NCBI GenBank assembly: GCA_039029135.1
Contig: JBCCGT010000017.1
Coordinates: 44,987 to 108,986, forward strand
DNA: 64,000 bases
Source: JALZVT01 sp039029135
Lineage (GTDB): Bacteria > Pseudomonadota > Gammaproteobacteria > Pseudomonadales > Azotimanducaceae
Direction: 5' to 3'
A model generated the notes under the pieces. It saw only the letters and a program-made list of their open reading frames with translations. It searched no databases and had not been told where the DNA came from. The translations under genes were made by a program, and so were the position numbers. Numbering within the stretch: the stretch's first letter is position 1; each line of letters starts with the position of its first letter. Positions 8,505 through 16,260 of the stretch are shown here, one piece after another.

Positions 8505-8789
8505 CTAGTCGTCCAGTCTCGCCTGCATGCGCAGCAGTAGGTCTGCGAAGCTATCGCGAAAGTACACGGGCGTTGTCTCTTCGCTCTGCGGGTTCTCGCG
8601 ATTTTCACCGAATGCCAGTCCCGCCTCGGTCAGTGCCTTGTATTTCTTGACCTTGTCGGGGTACTTGCTGCTGGGTCGAGATTTTTCTTCCAGCAGTCCG
8701 AGCTGCAGCAGCAGCTTGTTCGCTTTCACGGCCGACAGCTTGGCACCGTGCGCCTTCAGAAGGTTGGTCATCGAGTCGGGATCAGGCAT
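8505..8789 (-). CDS. Small hypothetical protein
   Basis: 94 aa, charged and probably soluble. It has a helical start (MTNLLKAHGAKLSAVKANKLLLQLGLL) that resembles a winged-helix or KilA-C-like DNA-binding module, and a short conserved-looking C-terminus (VYFRDSFADLLLRM). It reads LLxxxGLLEEKSRPSSK...KKYKALTEAGLAFGEN, the kind of phrase seen in phage antirepressor tails, but I do not recognise a family with confidence. It lies on the minus strand between the P450 and the PLP enzyme. Confidence 0.55.
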   Translation of the reverse strand: MPDPDSMTNLLKAHGAKLSAVKANKLLLQLGLLEEKSRPSSKYPDKVKKYKALTEAGLAFGENRENPQSEETTPVYFRDSFADLLLRMQARLDD

Positions 8790-8840
8790 TACCTCGGTTC
8801 CGTGGATTGGTGCATGGCTCTACTTCTACAGCTACAGCAG

Positions 8841-10133
8841 CTACAGCGCGTGCAGTTGAACGGGCAGTTCAGCGATACCGCGGATGAAATTGTTCGGGCT
8901 GCGCACAACCGGGCCGGTCACCTCGACCATCTGGTAGCGCTGCATGATCTCTTCCCACAAAACCCGTAGCTGAATTTCCGCCAGGCGATTTCCCATGCAG
9001 CGATGCACGCCGAAGCCGAAGGCGACGTGCTGGCGTGCGTTCTTGCGGTCAATGATGAGCTTGTCCGGGTTGTCGAATTTGCTCTCGTCGCGATTGCCGG
9101 ACAGGTACCACATGACCACCTTGTCGCCCGCACTTATGGTCTTTCCGCCCAGCTCTGCGTCGACGAGCGCCGTTCTGCGCATATGAATCACCGAGGTTTG
9201 CCAGCGTACCATCTCGCTGACCATGTTCGGAATCAGCTCGACGCGGCCGCGCAGTAGGTCGTATTGATCCGGGAACTCGTTGAGCGCCAAAACGCCGCCG
9301 CTGATCGTATTGCGGGTCGTGTCGTTGCCCCCCACGATGAGAAGAAGCAGATTGCCCAGGAACTCGGCGGGGTTGTCCGCCATGTTTTTCGTGGCCTCGC
9401 CGTTCGCGAGCATGCTGACCAGATCGAAACCCGGCTCTGGCTGAGCCTTGCGCCGATTCCATAGTTCAGTGAAGGCCACAACGCATTCGCCGAGTTCGCG
9501 TAGTCGGTCCTCGTTGGAGATCGGCGCGTCCTCGCCCATCAGTTGTTCGTTGGCGGTCGTGATATCCGACCAGCGAATCAGTTTTCGGCGGTCCTGCATT
9601 GGAAAGTCGAACAGCACGGCCAGCATGCGCGCGGTGAGTTCGACGGCGACATGATCGACCCAGTCGAAGGTCGTGCCGACAGGCAGACCGTCGAGGATAT
9701 CGTTCACGTTGTCGCGTATCAGCGACTCCATGTTCGCGAGGTTGCGCGGCGCAACGCTGGGCGATACGACGCTGCGCTGCTGCCCGTGGCGGGGCTCGTC
9801 CATTGCAATGAAGTTTTCGAGCTCCAGCGCGTTTTCCTCGCGCTCGACGTCGGCGATCGATATACCCTTGGCCTCGCTCGAGAACACCTCGTGATTGGTG
9901 TCCACTGCCATGATGTCGGCATGCCGCGTGATGGACCAGAACGGGCCGGAGGCGCTGTCTGGGCAGTAGTGCACCGGATCCTCACGGCGCAGCCGGGCGA
10001 AGTAGGGACGCCAGGTATCGTCGCCGTACAGGCGCGCGTTGCTGACATCGATCTGCTCCAGCGGCAGGCTGTCGACGGCCTCCTGGGTTTCCCGGGTGTA
10101 GGTACTGCTCGCGGCGGTCGCTGTGTCTGTCAT
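8841..10133 (-). CDS. Cytochrome P450, CYP153-like alkane/fatty-acid omega-hydroxylase
   Basis: 430 aa, no membrane anchor, a soluble bacterial P450. The heme-binding loop is FGFGVHRCMGNRLAE with axial Cys379. The I-helix oxygen-activation motif is GGNDTT (268-273), followed by RNTISGGVLALN, a phrasing typical of CYP153. ExxR is E307-M-V-R310. CYP153 enzymes hydroxylate medium-chain alkanes and related substrates at the terminal carbon with ferredoxin and ferredoxin reductase. Neither redox partner is adjacent here, so electrons must come from elsewhere. Start ATG 10133 has AGGAGA upstream; an earlier in-frame start at 10208 lacks one. Confidence 0.88.
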   Translation of the reverse strand: MTDTATAASSTYTRETQEAVDSLPLEQIDVSNARLYGDDTWRPYFARLRREDPVHYCPDSASGPFWSITRHADIMAVDTNHEVFSSEAKGISIADVEREENALELENFIAMDEPRHGQQRSVVSPSVAPRNLANMESLIRDNVNDILDGLPVGTTFDWVDHVAVELTARMLAVLFDFPMQDRRKLIRWSDITTANEQLMGEDAPISNEDRLRELGECVVAFTELWNRRKAQPEPGFDLVSMLANGEATKNMADNPAEFLGNLLLLIVGGNDTTRNTISGGVLALNEFPDQYDLLRGRVELIPNMVSEMVRWQTSVIHMRRTALVDAELGGKTISAGDKVVMWYLSGNRDESKFDNPDKLIIDRKNARQHVAFGFGVHRCMGNRLAEIQLRVLWEEIMQRYQMVEVTGPVVRSPNNFIRGIAELPVQLHAL

Positions 10134-10248
10134 GATCTCTCCTGATCCCTGAGAACGCTCGTCCCTCAGTGTAGGGGTTTTTCCTGCAGCCGCGAAATCG
10201 GTCAACATGGGCGGAGAGGGGATTGACTAACTGGAGAGTCGCGTAGCG

Positions 10249-11553
10249 ATGCGACGTTTTCTGCTGCCGTCGTTGCTCGGCGTGATTGTGTTCTTTTGCC
10301 CGGTGCTGACCGACGAACGCCAGACCATTGTGTTTGCGCTTCTGACTGACGGGCTTCGATCGTTGGCAGGACAATGGCTGTTTGAGCTCCTTTTGATGCA
10401 GCTCGGCGTGGCCGCCGTCGGGGCGCTCGCGTGGCGGCTTGGTGTGCGGTGCGCCGGCGGGCTGGCGGTGGCGGCATTCGATACCGGCTGGCCCTGGGTG
10501 CTGCTGCGCTGGCTCGGCTTTGTGCTGGGCCTGCTGGTCTACTGCGACCTGGGTCCTGCGCTGCTGATTGCGCCCGACACTGGAGTCACCGTGTTCAACG
10601 ACATCGGTTTGAGCATGTTTCTCATCTTCGTCGTCGGCATCGCGCTGCTGCCACTCATCACCGACTACGGCCTGCTGGAGTACGTGGGCACGCTCGCGCG
10701 CAGACCCTTCGAGTGGCTGTTCCGGCTGCCGGGTCGCGCCGCAGTCGACACCCTTGCATCCATCGTCTCGGCGTCGTCGATCGGCCTACTGATGACGCTG
10801 TCCCAATACGAGCGCGGCTACTACAGCACCCGAGAGGCGGCGACGATCGCGTGCAATTTTTCCATTGTCTCGATCCCGTTTTGTATCTTGATCGCCGATG
10901 TGGCCGGGCTGGAGACGCTGTTTTTCGGCTGGTACCTCAGCGTGCTGGCGGCCTGCTTCGTCTGCGCCGCGGTGCTGGCGAGGATCCCACCGTTGGCGCG
11001 GCTACCCGAAGACCGGGTGATTGGTCAATCTCCTGACGACGGGTCGTCGCGGGGCAGCGGGCTTGCGGCGGCTGCCGAGGCGGCCGTTGCGCGTGCGGCA
11101 ACAGCACCGGGTTTTCGCGCCTATGTTCAAACGGCGCTGCGCAACTATGTGTTCACCGCGTTTGCCGTGATCGGCCCGTCCATGGTGCTTGCGACCCTGG
11201 CGGCGGTGCTGATGTTTCATACCGCTGTGTTCGATTGGCTGGCGTGGCCTGTGAGCGCGCTTCTCGATGCCTTCGGCGTCGCGTCCTCGACCGCGATCGC
11301 GCCGGGGTTTGTCGTGGGGTTCTTTGATCAGTTCATGCCCGCGCTGGTGGCGGCGCGCCTGGACGATCCGTTCTGGCATTTCGTGCTCGGTGGACTGGCG
11401 GTGGCGCAGCTCGTGTTTCTGTCCGAATTCGTACTGATCGTGCTGCGCTCGACGCTGCCCGTGGGTCTGGGTGTGCTGGGCGCCGTGTTCGTGCTGCGGA
11501 CGCTGATTGCAACGCCGGTGTTGATGATTGGGGGGTATTGGGTGGTGGGGTAG
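10249..11553 (+). CDS. YjiH-type nucleoside-recognition membrane protein
   Basis: 434 aa, polytopic, about 9-11 hydrophobic segments. The mid-region (FNDIGLSMFLIFVVGIALLPLITDYGLLEYVG, then PGRAAVDTLASIVSASSIGLLMT) and the second half (NYVFTAFAVIGPSMVLATL, FVVGFFDQFMPALVA) match the duplicated nucleoside-recognition (Gate) arrangement of the YjiH family. The transported substrate of this family is not settled. The gene is divergent from the P450 gene, with 115 bp between the two starts. A short linker rich in Ala/Gly separates the halves. Confidence 0.7.
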   Translation: MRRFLLPSLLGVIVFFCPVLTDERQTIVFALLTDGLRSLAGQWLFELLLMQLGVAAVGALAWRLGVRCAGGLAVAAFDTGWPWVLLRWLGFVLGLLVYCDLGPALLIAPDTGVTVFNDIGLSMFLIFVVGIALLPLITDYGLLEYVGTLARRPFEWLFRLPGRAAVDTLASIVSASSIGLLMTLSQYERGYYSTREAATIACNFSIVSIPFCILIADVAGLETLFFGWYLSVLAACFVCAAVLARIPPLARLPEDRVIGQSPDDGSSRGSGLAAAAEAAVARAATAPGFRAYVQTALRNYVFTAFAVIGPSMVLATLAAVLMFHTAVFDWLAWPVSALLDAFGVASSTAIAPGFVVGFFDQFMPALVAARLDDPFWHFVLGGLAVAQLVFLSEFVLIVLRSTLPVGLGVLGAVFVLRTLIATPVLMIGGYWVVG

Positions 11554-11562
11554 TACGAAGCA

Positions 11563-11594
11563 CCCCTCTCACAGCTTTGGCTTTGCCAAAGCTG
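11563..11594. repeat. REP-like hairpin repeat, copy 1
   Basis: CCCTCTCA followed by a 10-bp stem, 3-base loop hairpin at 11572-11594 (CAGCTTTGGC, TTT, GCCAAAGCTG). The copy at 16653-16716 has the same CCCTCTCA lead and the same 10-3-10 shape with paired base changes. It overlaps the 3' end of the 11569-12048 gene and lies right after the YjiH-type stop. Confidence 0.55.
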
Positions 11595-12048
11595 CCTGTT
11601 CCAAGATGAGTTGATCAGCATTCGGGTTCTGTTCGCGGATGTAATCCAGCATGAAAAGGTTCATGCGGACAGCATCGGCACGCAGAGCGTGCTTGAACGC
11701 GGCTTGCAACACCGCATCCTGTTGCTCCTGCGAGGAGCTGGCCCCCTCCTGCTGCAGTGCCGTCGTGGCCGCTGCGAGCACCAACGACTGCCTACATGTC
11801 GCCATGGGCGCCGCGGCCCCGTCTACGTCGTCGAGGTGCCCCAACTCATCGGCCAGGGAGTCGGGCGTATGCCATGGGTCGGTTGGTGCATCCTGCCGGA
11901 TCGCTTGTAGGTAGCGTTGCTGTCGCTCTGTGAGGTGGTCTGAGTGGCTGCGGCCGTTCTCACGCCCCGGGGATGCGGGTTCTGTTTCCGATTTAGCCTC
12001 TTCGGGAATCGAATCGACTAGCGCGGCGGGGCTACTGTGATCGTGCAT
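11569..12048 (-). CDS. Hypothetical protein (accessory island)
   Basis: 159 aa, acidic, Ala/Gln-rich, no signal peptide and no membrane segment. The N-terminal third looks disordered; the remainder is helical (LTERQQRYLQAIRQD; VLQAAFKHALRADAVRMNLFMLDYIREQNP). AGAGGAG lies just upstream of the ATG at 12048, supporting a real gene. Its last codons (AALAKPKL) are encoded by the 11572-11594 hairpin repeat, so the C-terminus was probably reset by that element. It lies on the same strand as, and downstream of, the sheath genes, but the terminator at 12194-12220 separates them. No family recognised. Confidence 0.6.
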   Translation of the reverse strand: MHDHSSPAALVDSIPEEAKSETEPASPGRENGRSHSDHLTERQQRYLQAIRQDAPTDPWHTPDSLADELGHLDDVDGAAAPMATCRQSLVLAAATTALQQEGASSSQEQQDAVLQAAFKHALRADAVRMNLFMLDYIREQNPNADQLILEQAALAKPKL

Positions 12049-12193
12049 GACTTGGTCTCCTCTGTGGTGGATAGGGAGGCAAGAACAGTAGGCACTGTAG
12101 TAGGCAATTGTGGATCGCTATCCACCCATACCTTTAGAGATCAACGGGTTGGGCGCGTTATTGATTGGACGCCGCCTCCACCAATACCCTACG

Positions 12194-12220
12194 AAAGAGC
12201 CGCCTCACGGGCGGCTCTTT
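12194..12220. terminator. Hairpin terminator
   Basis: Perfect 11-bp stem AAAGAGCCGCC / GGCGGCTCTTT around a 5-base loop. It lies downstream of the sheath and sheath-stub genes on the minus strand and upstream of the 11569-12048 gene. The strand of action is not certain because both flanks are only modestly T-rich. Confidence 0.55.
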
Positions 12221-12311
12221 GCGTTCTGGCCTACGACGGCCTCAAAGGCATCCAAAACACCCTCGCCCTACAGCTCCTCCGCCTTAGCTGCCGCCCCCGG
12301 ACCCCTTCACC

Positions 12312-12644
12312 CTAGGCTTCTCCGCAGACAACTCTGAACAGGCGCGTCGGGCGCTGCGCCCAGATCCGTGGCGCGGTGGCCGGGGAGGTTGAGTCGGAGA
12401 GAGGGTCAGGGCACTGCCGCGACCCGGTCGACTGCGGCGTGGTTGAGTCCTTGGGATTTCGTCTTCGCGGAGGGTATCCACGCGTTGGCATGTAATCGCT
12501 CTTGACCTTGCTGGGCGTATGCATCGGCTCGCGGTCGGGGAGTCCCACGGACGCGGTGAGCAACGTGAAGACGCCCGAAATCCTGCGGCTGCCGCTCGGA
12601 AGCTCGTGGACGTAAACGCCGGAGGCGGTGTAGGTCGTCGGCAT
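12312..12644 (-). pseudogene. Truncated second tail-sheath gene (N-terminal stub)
   Basis: The reading frame begins 4 bp after the full sheath gene ends. Its first 45-50 residues parallel that protein: MPTTxxxxGVYVxELxSGxRxIxxVxTxxTAxVG is shared. After about residue 50 (VKSDY) the sequence becomes low-complexity, Pro/Arg/Ser-rich and unrelated to a sheath, and ends at 110 aa. Afp/PVC-type contractile injection loci usually carry two or three sheath paralogues in tandem. This looks like the relic of a second one after a deletion. It could still be expressed as a short protein, since an AGG precedes the ATG. Confidence 0.6.
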
Positions 12645-12648
12645 CGCC

Positions 12649-14190
12649 TCAGGACGCGACCTGTCCGGCGACCTGCTCGTAGGAGAGGATCACGAATTCC
12701 GCAGCCTTGAGCGGAGCGAAGCCCACGATCACGTTGACGGTGCCATTGTATATGTCGGTCTGGGTCGTCGTCGTCTCATCGCAGCGCACGAGATATGCCT
12801 CGCTCGGCTTGTTGCCCTGAAACACTCCCTGGCGGAAAAGCTGATGCATGAACGAGTCGACGGCGAGGCGAATCTGTCCCCAGAGCCGCTCGCCGTTCGG
12901 TTCGAAGACCGCCCATTGCAGCCCGCGGGAGATCGCCTCCTCGATGATGAGCCCCGTGCGCCTGACGGGAAGGTACTTCCAATCCGAGGCCATCGCATCA
13001 GCGCCGACACTGGTCCGCGCGCCCCAAACCACGGGGCCGCTCGCGGGCTGGACCCGCAGTGCGTTGACGCCCTGCCGGTTGATGAGCCCGACGCTGGCCG
13101 CAGTCAAGCTCTGCTCGAGGCCGGTCACCCCGCGTAGAACGGCCTCGTTTCCTGCGGGGGGCTTCCAGGCGCCGTGGGTAGCGTCGGTTCGGGAGATAAC
13201 ACCGGCCACGGCACCGGTCGGTGCGAACGGCCTCGGGACGTTCGATTGGAGCGGATCCGGCGCAACGATCCGCGGGAAGTAGAACGCCGTGTTGCGATCG
13301 CGCAGGCTCGTCAGGCCCGTGAGGTCGGCCGCATTCTGCGCGCTGGTCCACGAGGACGGGGGGTCGATCAGGAGCATCGCAAGATGCTCGCGACACCACT
13401 CGGAGGCTTTCGTCCAAACGGGGGCCCCAATATCACTGGTCCGATTCAGCGGAGGGATGCAGACGAGATTGACGATGTCGGCGCGCTTGAGGCGATCGAT
13501 CGCAGCGTCCCAGTCGCCTTTGACCATCCCCGCTACGGTTCCGTCGTTTCCGTTGGTCATCGCAGCAATGGCCGATGTCCCAGTCGGCCGTGCCGCGGGG
13601 ACCGTCGTCACGCGCGCAAGCGCGGACTGCTGGGCGAGAATCGTGGTGACGCTGCGGCTCGCGGTCGCCTCGATCGAGACGTTGGGGAAGCTCTCCCGCG
13701 TCACGATCGAGCGCATGTAGTTGCCGGTAGAGGCCAGAACTTCGGGGTCTATCTCGTCGATCGCGAGGTGGAAGTGGTTGGTGTCGGTGGTCGCGGTAGG
13801 GGTCCCTGCGGTGCCGTGATCGACGCTCACGCGGATCCGATTTCCCCACTCGCCAGCACTGGAGGCGGCAAGCACGAGGTCGCCCGCCGTCGACGTCAGG
13901 GTCACGGAAGCGGCCTGGGCCTCCGAATCCGTAACCCGAGACACGAGTGCGGTCGAGCCTCCGTTCAGGAAGAACTGGTAGACAGAGTAACCGAGCTCGC
14001 TGTCAACCCAGAGACCTCCGCACTGGCGTTCGAAGTCGCTCCAACTGCTGAGGCGAATGGGCGCGCTCTCTTCGCCGCGTAGCGTGCGACCGACGAAGGC
14101 TGTCACCGAAGTGGCGACAAGGGGAATCGTGCGAACTCCGCTGGCAAGTTCTTCGACGTAAACCCCAGGCCAGGACGGCGTGGTCGGCAC
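12649..14190 (-). CDS. Contractile tail sheath protein (eCIS/phage-tail type), orphan
   Basis: 513 aa, the normal length. The N-terminus MPTTPSWPGVYVEELASGVR is the sheath arm typical of Afp/PVC-like systems. The C-terminal domain has the usual phrases: RRTGLIIEEAISRGLQWAVFEPN, FMHQLFRQGVFQG, EAYLVRCDETTTTQTD and VGFAPLKAAEFVI. The middle holds the variable subtilisin-like and insertion domains. The sheath polymer drives inner-tube ejection in phage tails, tailocins and extracellular injection systems. No tube, baseplate, spike or AAA+ ATPase gene is present in this window, so it is an isolated component. Start is GTG 14190, with GGAG about 12 bases upstream. Confidence 0.9.
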   Translation of the reverse strand: MPTTPSWPGVYVEELASGVRTIPLVATSVTAFVGRTLRGEESAPIRLSSWSDFERQCGGLWVDSELGYSVYQFFLNGGSTALVSRVTDSEAQAASVTLTSTAGDLVLAASSAGEWGNRIRVSVDHGTAGTPTATTDTNHFHLAIDEIDPEVLASTGNYMRSIVTRESFPNVSIEATASRSVTTILAQQSALARVTTVPAARPTGTSAIAAMTNGNDGTVAGMVKGDWDAAIDRLKRADIVNLVCIPPLNRTSDIGAPVWTKASEWCREHLAMLLIDPPSSWTSAQNAADLTGLTSLRDRNTAFYFPRIVAPDPLQSNVPRPFAPTGAVAGVISRTDATHGAWKPPAGNEAVLRGVTGLEQSLTAASVGLINRQGVNALRVQPASGPVVWGARTSVGADAMASDWKYLPVRRTGLIIEEAISRGLQWAVFEPNGERLWGQIRLAVDSFMHQLFRQGVFQGNKPSEAYLVRCDETTTTQTDIYNGTVNVIVGFAPLKAAEFVILSYEQVAGQVAS

Positions 14191-14588
14191 GGCAGGTGAA
14201 TTCTCCGTTCGAGTAGGAGGATGTCGGCGAGTGGCGACTCACCGCTGCAACCGAGTATGGCATAGACTCTGCGCAAGCCCGTTGCAATTCTGTCTAGGCC
14301 GAACACCGAACAAGAAGTTGCAAGTCGCGTAATCGAACGGTCGGGCGGCATGCGTCCCGGACTCGGAGCAGCACTGGATTGCATGCCGAATTCACTCCCC
14401 ACTCCAAGTGCACGCACACCTCGTCGCGCGCGCCACGTCTCAATTCACAGCTGCGCTTGCGCATCGCAATTCCGACGGAATGCACGGTTCCCGTACAGTT
14501 GGCCGAAGCTTGCCGGAATTTCGGACCGAATCTTTCTGCTGATGAGCAGGGCGTTCGGCAGGCGGAGGTGTCGCCGCGAGTACCAACC
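14191..14588. other. Gene-poor gap in the accessory island
   Basis: About 400 bp between the sheath start and the next minus-strand gene. Open frames here are short and have no family resemblance. It probably contains the sheath promoter; I see no clear -35/-10 pair. Confidence 0.4.
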
Positions 14589-15134
14589 TTAGAAGCGCCT
14601 GAAACTCTTGTTGTATAGCCGCGTCCATGGTCGCTGTGCGCCTTTCTCGCCCCGGTAGTAGAAGCGAATCTTATTGTCAGCGATCGCAAGATCCGCCCTG
14701 ATGTCGATGTAGCCCAAACTGGTCTTGATCCCATCGAACTCAGCTCGCGGAACTTTCTCATCACGCGGTTTTGAGACGTCAAGAATCCAGTGGTCCGCAC
14801 CGGTGTCGCCGAACGATTCCTTAAAAGTGTTGCGAACCTGCTGGACCGATTTCCACGGCGCTGTCGTCGTGTTGAAGAAGTGCGAGAAGGGACCGATCAC
14901 ATGCCAAGACGAGACCCAATTACCACCCAGCTCGCGCATCTCGCGAAAAGTGGCCTCAATTTCTGCGGCTGTTGATCCCGGACTTACATGAGTGCAGATC
15001 ATGAAGCTGTGCCGACGTCCCGCTATAGCGAAACACTGCCGGATGCCGGGATAAGTGCAGTCTTCCAGAGCTTTTCCGACCTGGAACTCCAAGAGTGTTT
15101 GCTGACCAGTTGCGGGCCGAACAGAAATTCGCAT
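14589..15134 (-). CDS. Hypothetical protein, possible remote CheD/CNF1-fold relative
   Basis: 181 aa, soluble. No family is recognised with confidence. The order of elements resembles CheD glutamine deamidases: a Cys (C26) and a His 16 residues on (H42, in RHSFMIC; CheD has HFMLP after its catalytic His), then a helix ending ELGG, a strand WHVIGPF, a helix SVQQVRNTF with ILDVS, and a final IRFYYRGEKG strand. In Thermotoga CheD the catalytic Cys27 and His44 are 17 apart, and its Thr21 has no equivalent here. It follows the 199-aa gene by 76 bp on the same strand, in a less GC-rich stretch. The deamidase idea is speculative. Confidence 0.5.
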   Translation of the reverse strand: MRISVRPATGQQTLLEFQVGKALEDCTYPGIRQCFAIAGRRHSFMICTHVSPGSTAAEIEATFREMRELGGNWVSSWHVIGPFSHFFNTTTAPWKSVQQVRNTFKESFGDTGADHWILDVSKPRDEKVPRAEFDGIKTSLGYIDIRADLAIADNKIRFYYRGEKGAQRPWTRLYNKSFRRF

Positions 15135-15210
15135 TGGCGCCCCGAAAGTTCGATTGGTTTGATTAGAATGCCAGGCGTCTGCACGCGATACGCTCTACTG
15201 CGATGGCACC

Positions 15211-15810
15211 TTATTGCTGCACATGGAGCCAGATCCCAACGTTTGCATGCACGCCTGCCCCTACTCCACCCGCCTGACCGGATATGCCGAGAAATTTGTC
15301 ATGGCCCGCGATCGGTTGTGAGTCAAACCAGGTAACGGTTGTCGAGAACGCAGTAATAAATCCGGTGGAATAACCCATGGCGATCGACGCAGAGCCGGCG
15401 GTCAGTCGACCACCAGAGAGGTGTAGATCAAGAGCCGAGAAGGGGCCAGATTCAAGGTTGGCAAAACCTGTTATGTCTTCCTGCCAGCCGACCTCAGGGA
15501 TTGGCCGCGGTTTCATCCCTAGCATGCCGCGACCTGCCTCCACGAAGGCGAATCCGACTAACTGAGCAGTGTCAGCCAGGAACTGGTGCGGCATAGGAAA
15601 ACCGGTACTCCCTACGCCAACCGATGCGCCAACACCCAATCCGCCGCCTAAGAACAAGAATTGAAAGGCGGTCCGCTCGCCGACCGGACGGAACTCGAAT
15701 AACTGCGCTATCCCGCCAACCGTGACGTGTGTCGCCAGTCCTGCAAGAGAACGCACCTGCCAGCGGTCGTACCTCGTAGCGCTAAGGTTTTTCTGAAGCT
15801 GATATGCCAT
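15211..15810 (-). CDS. Hypothetical glycine-rich protein
   Basis: 199 aa, no signal peptide. It has two small-residue-rich segments, FLFLGGGLGVGASVGVG (about 51-67) and ISGQAGGVGAGVHANVGIW near the end, that could be beta-rich or membrane-active, separated by a polar region. No family recognised. It is the first gene of an apparent pair with the 14589-15134 gene, downstream of a G-tract array on the same strand. Position next to an orphan sheath gene raises, but does not show, the idea of a delivered or associated protein. Confidence 0.5.
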   Translation of the reverse strand: MAYQLQKNLSATRYDRWQVRSLAGLATHVTVGGIAQLFEFRPVGERTAFQFLFLGGGLGVGASVGVGSTGFPMPHQFLADTAQLVGFAFVEAGRGMLGMKPRPIPEVGWQEDITGFANLESGPFSALDLHLSGGRLTAGSASIAMGYSTGFITAFSTTVTWFDSQPIAGHDKFLGISGQAGGVGAGVHANVGIWLHVQQ

Positions 15811-16260
15811 AAATCTCTAAGCCCGGTTCGAACTTGTTTAAAATACGATCGCGCAAAGGATCAAACTAGTCCACACGGAAACACAATTTCGGTCGAGCCC
15901 GCCCCCTCGTTCAGGCGTTGTCAATCGCTCCCTACTCCCTACTCCCTACCCCCTACTCCCTTCCCCCACAAGACAGAGACCAGATAAGTGGATGAGCGAG
16001 GGGATAGGAAAGATAACCTGTTTGTCAGAGGCACGGAGCAAGTATGCCCGATTTGGTTTCAGCAGCTCTGAAGAGTCGTCAGCATCAGGTTGTGTTCTTC
16101 TTATGCGCAACCGGGAGCAAGTCTGACAGGGCCTGCGGTCGTTTTGCGACCAGCGTACCAGTGTGCGCCTCGTTGCTGCGTTTGTCGGGTGCTGTTGGGT
16201 GTGAAGAACCCTCCGATCTTTGTCGGACGAAGGTCTTGAGATGAGTTCCGGGATCTGACG
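15811..16260. other. Gene-free stretch with G-tract array
   Basis: About 450 bp between the hypothetical pair and the transposase remnant. Apart from the G-tract array at 15929-15967, I find no gene, hairpin or promoter I can defend. Base composition is visibly less GC-rich than in the flagellar region. Confidence 0.4.
15929..15967 (-). repeat. Heptamer-like CTACTCC repeat; G-quadruplex-capable on minus strand
   Basis: The plus strand reads repeated CTCCCTA units ending in TTCCCCC. On the minus strand this gives six G-tracts of 3-5 bases separated by 2-4 bases, enough for an intramolecular G-quadruplex. It lies about 120-155 bp upstream of the start of the 199-aa minus-strand gene. Confidence 0.6.

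Noticed and set aside
14294..14800. 168-codon minus-strand frame overlapping the 181-aa gene
   Set aside because: Shadow frame; the overlapping 14589-15134 frame has more protein-like composition.
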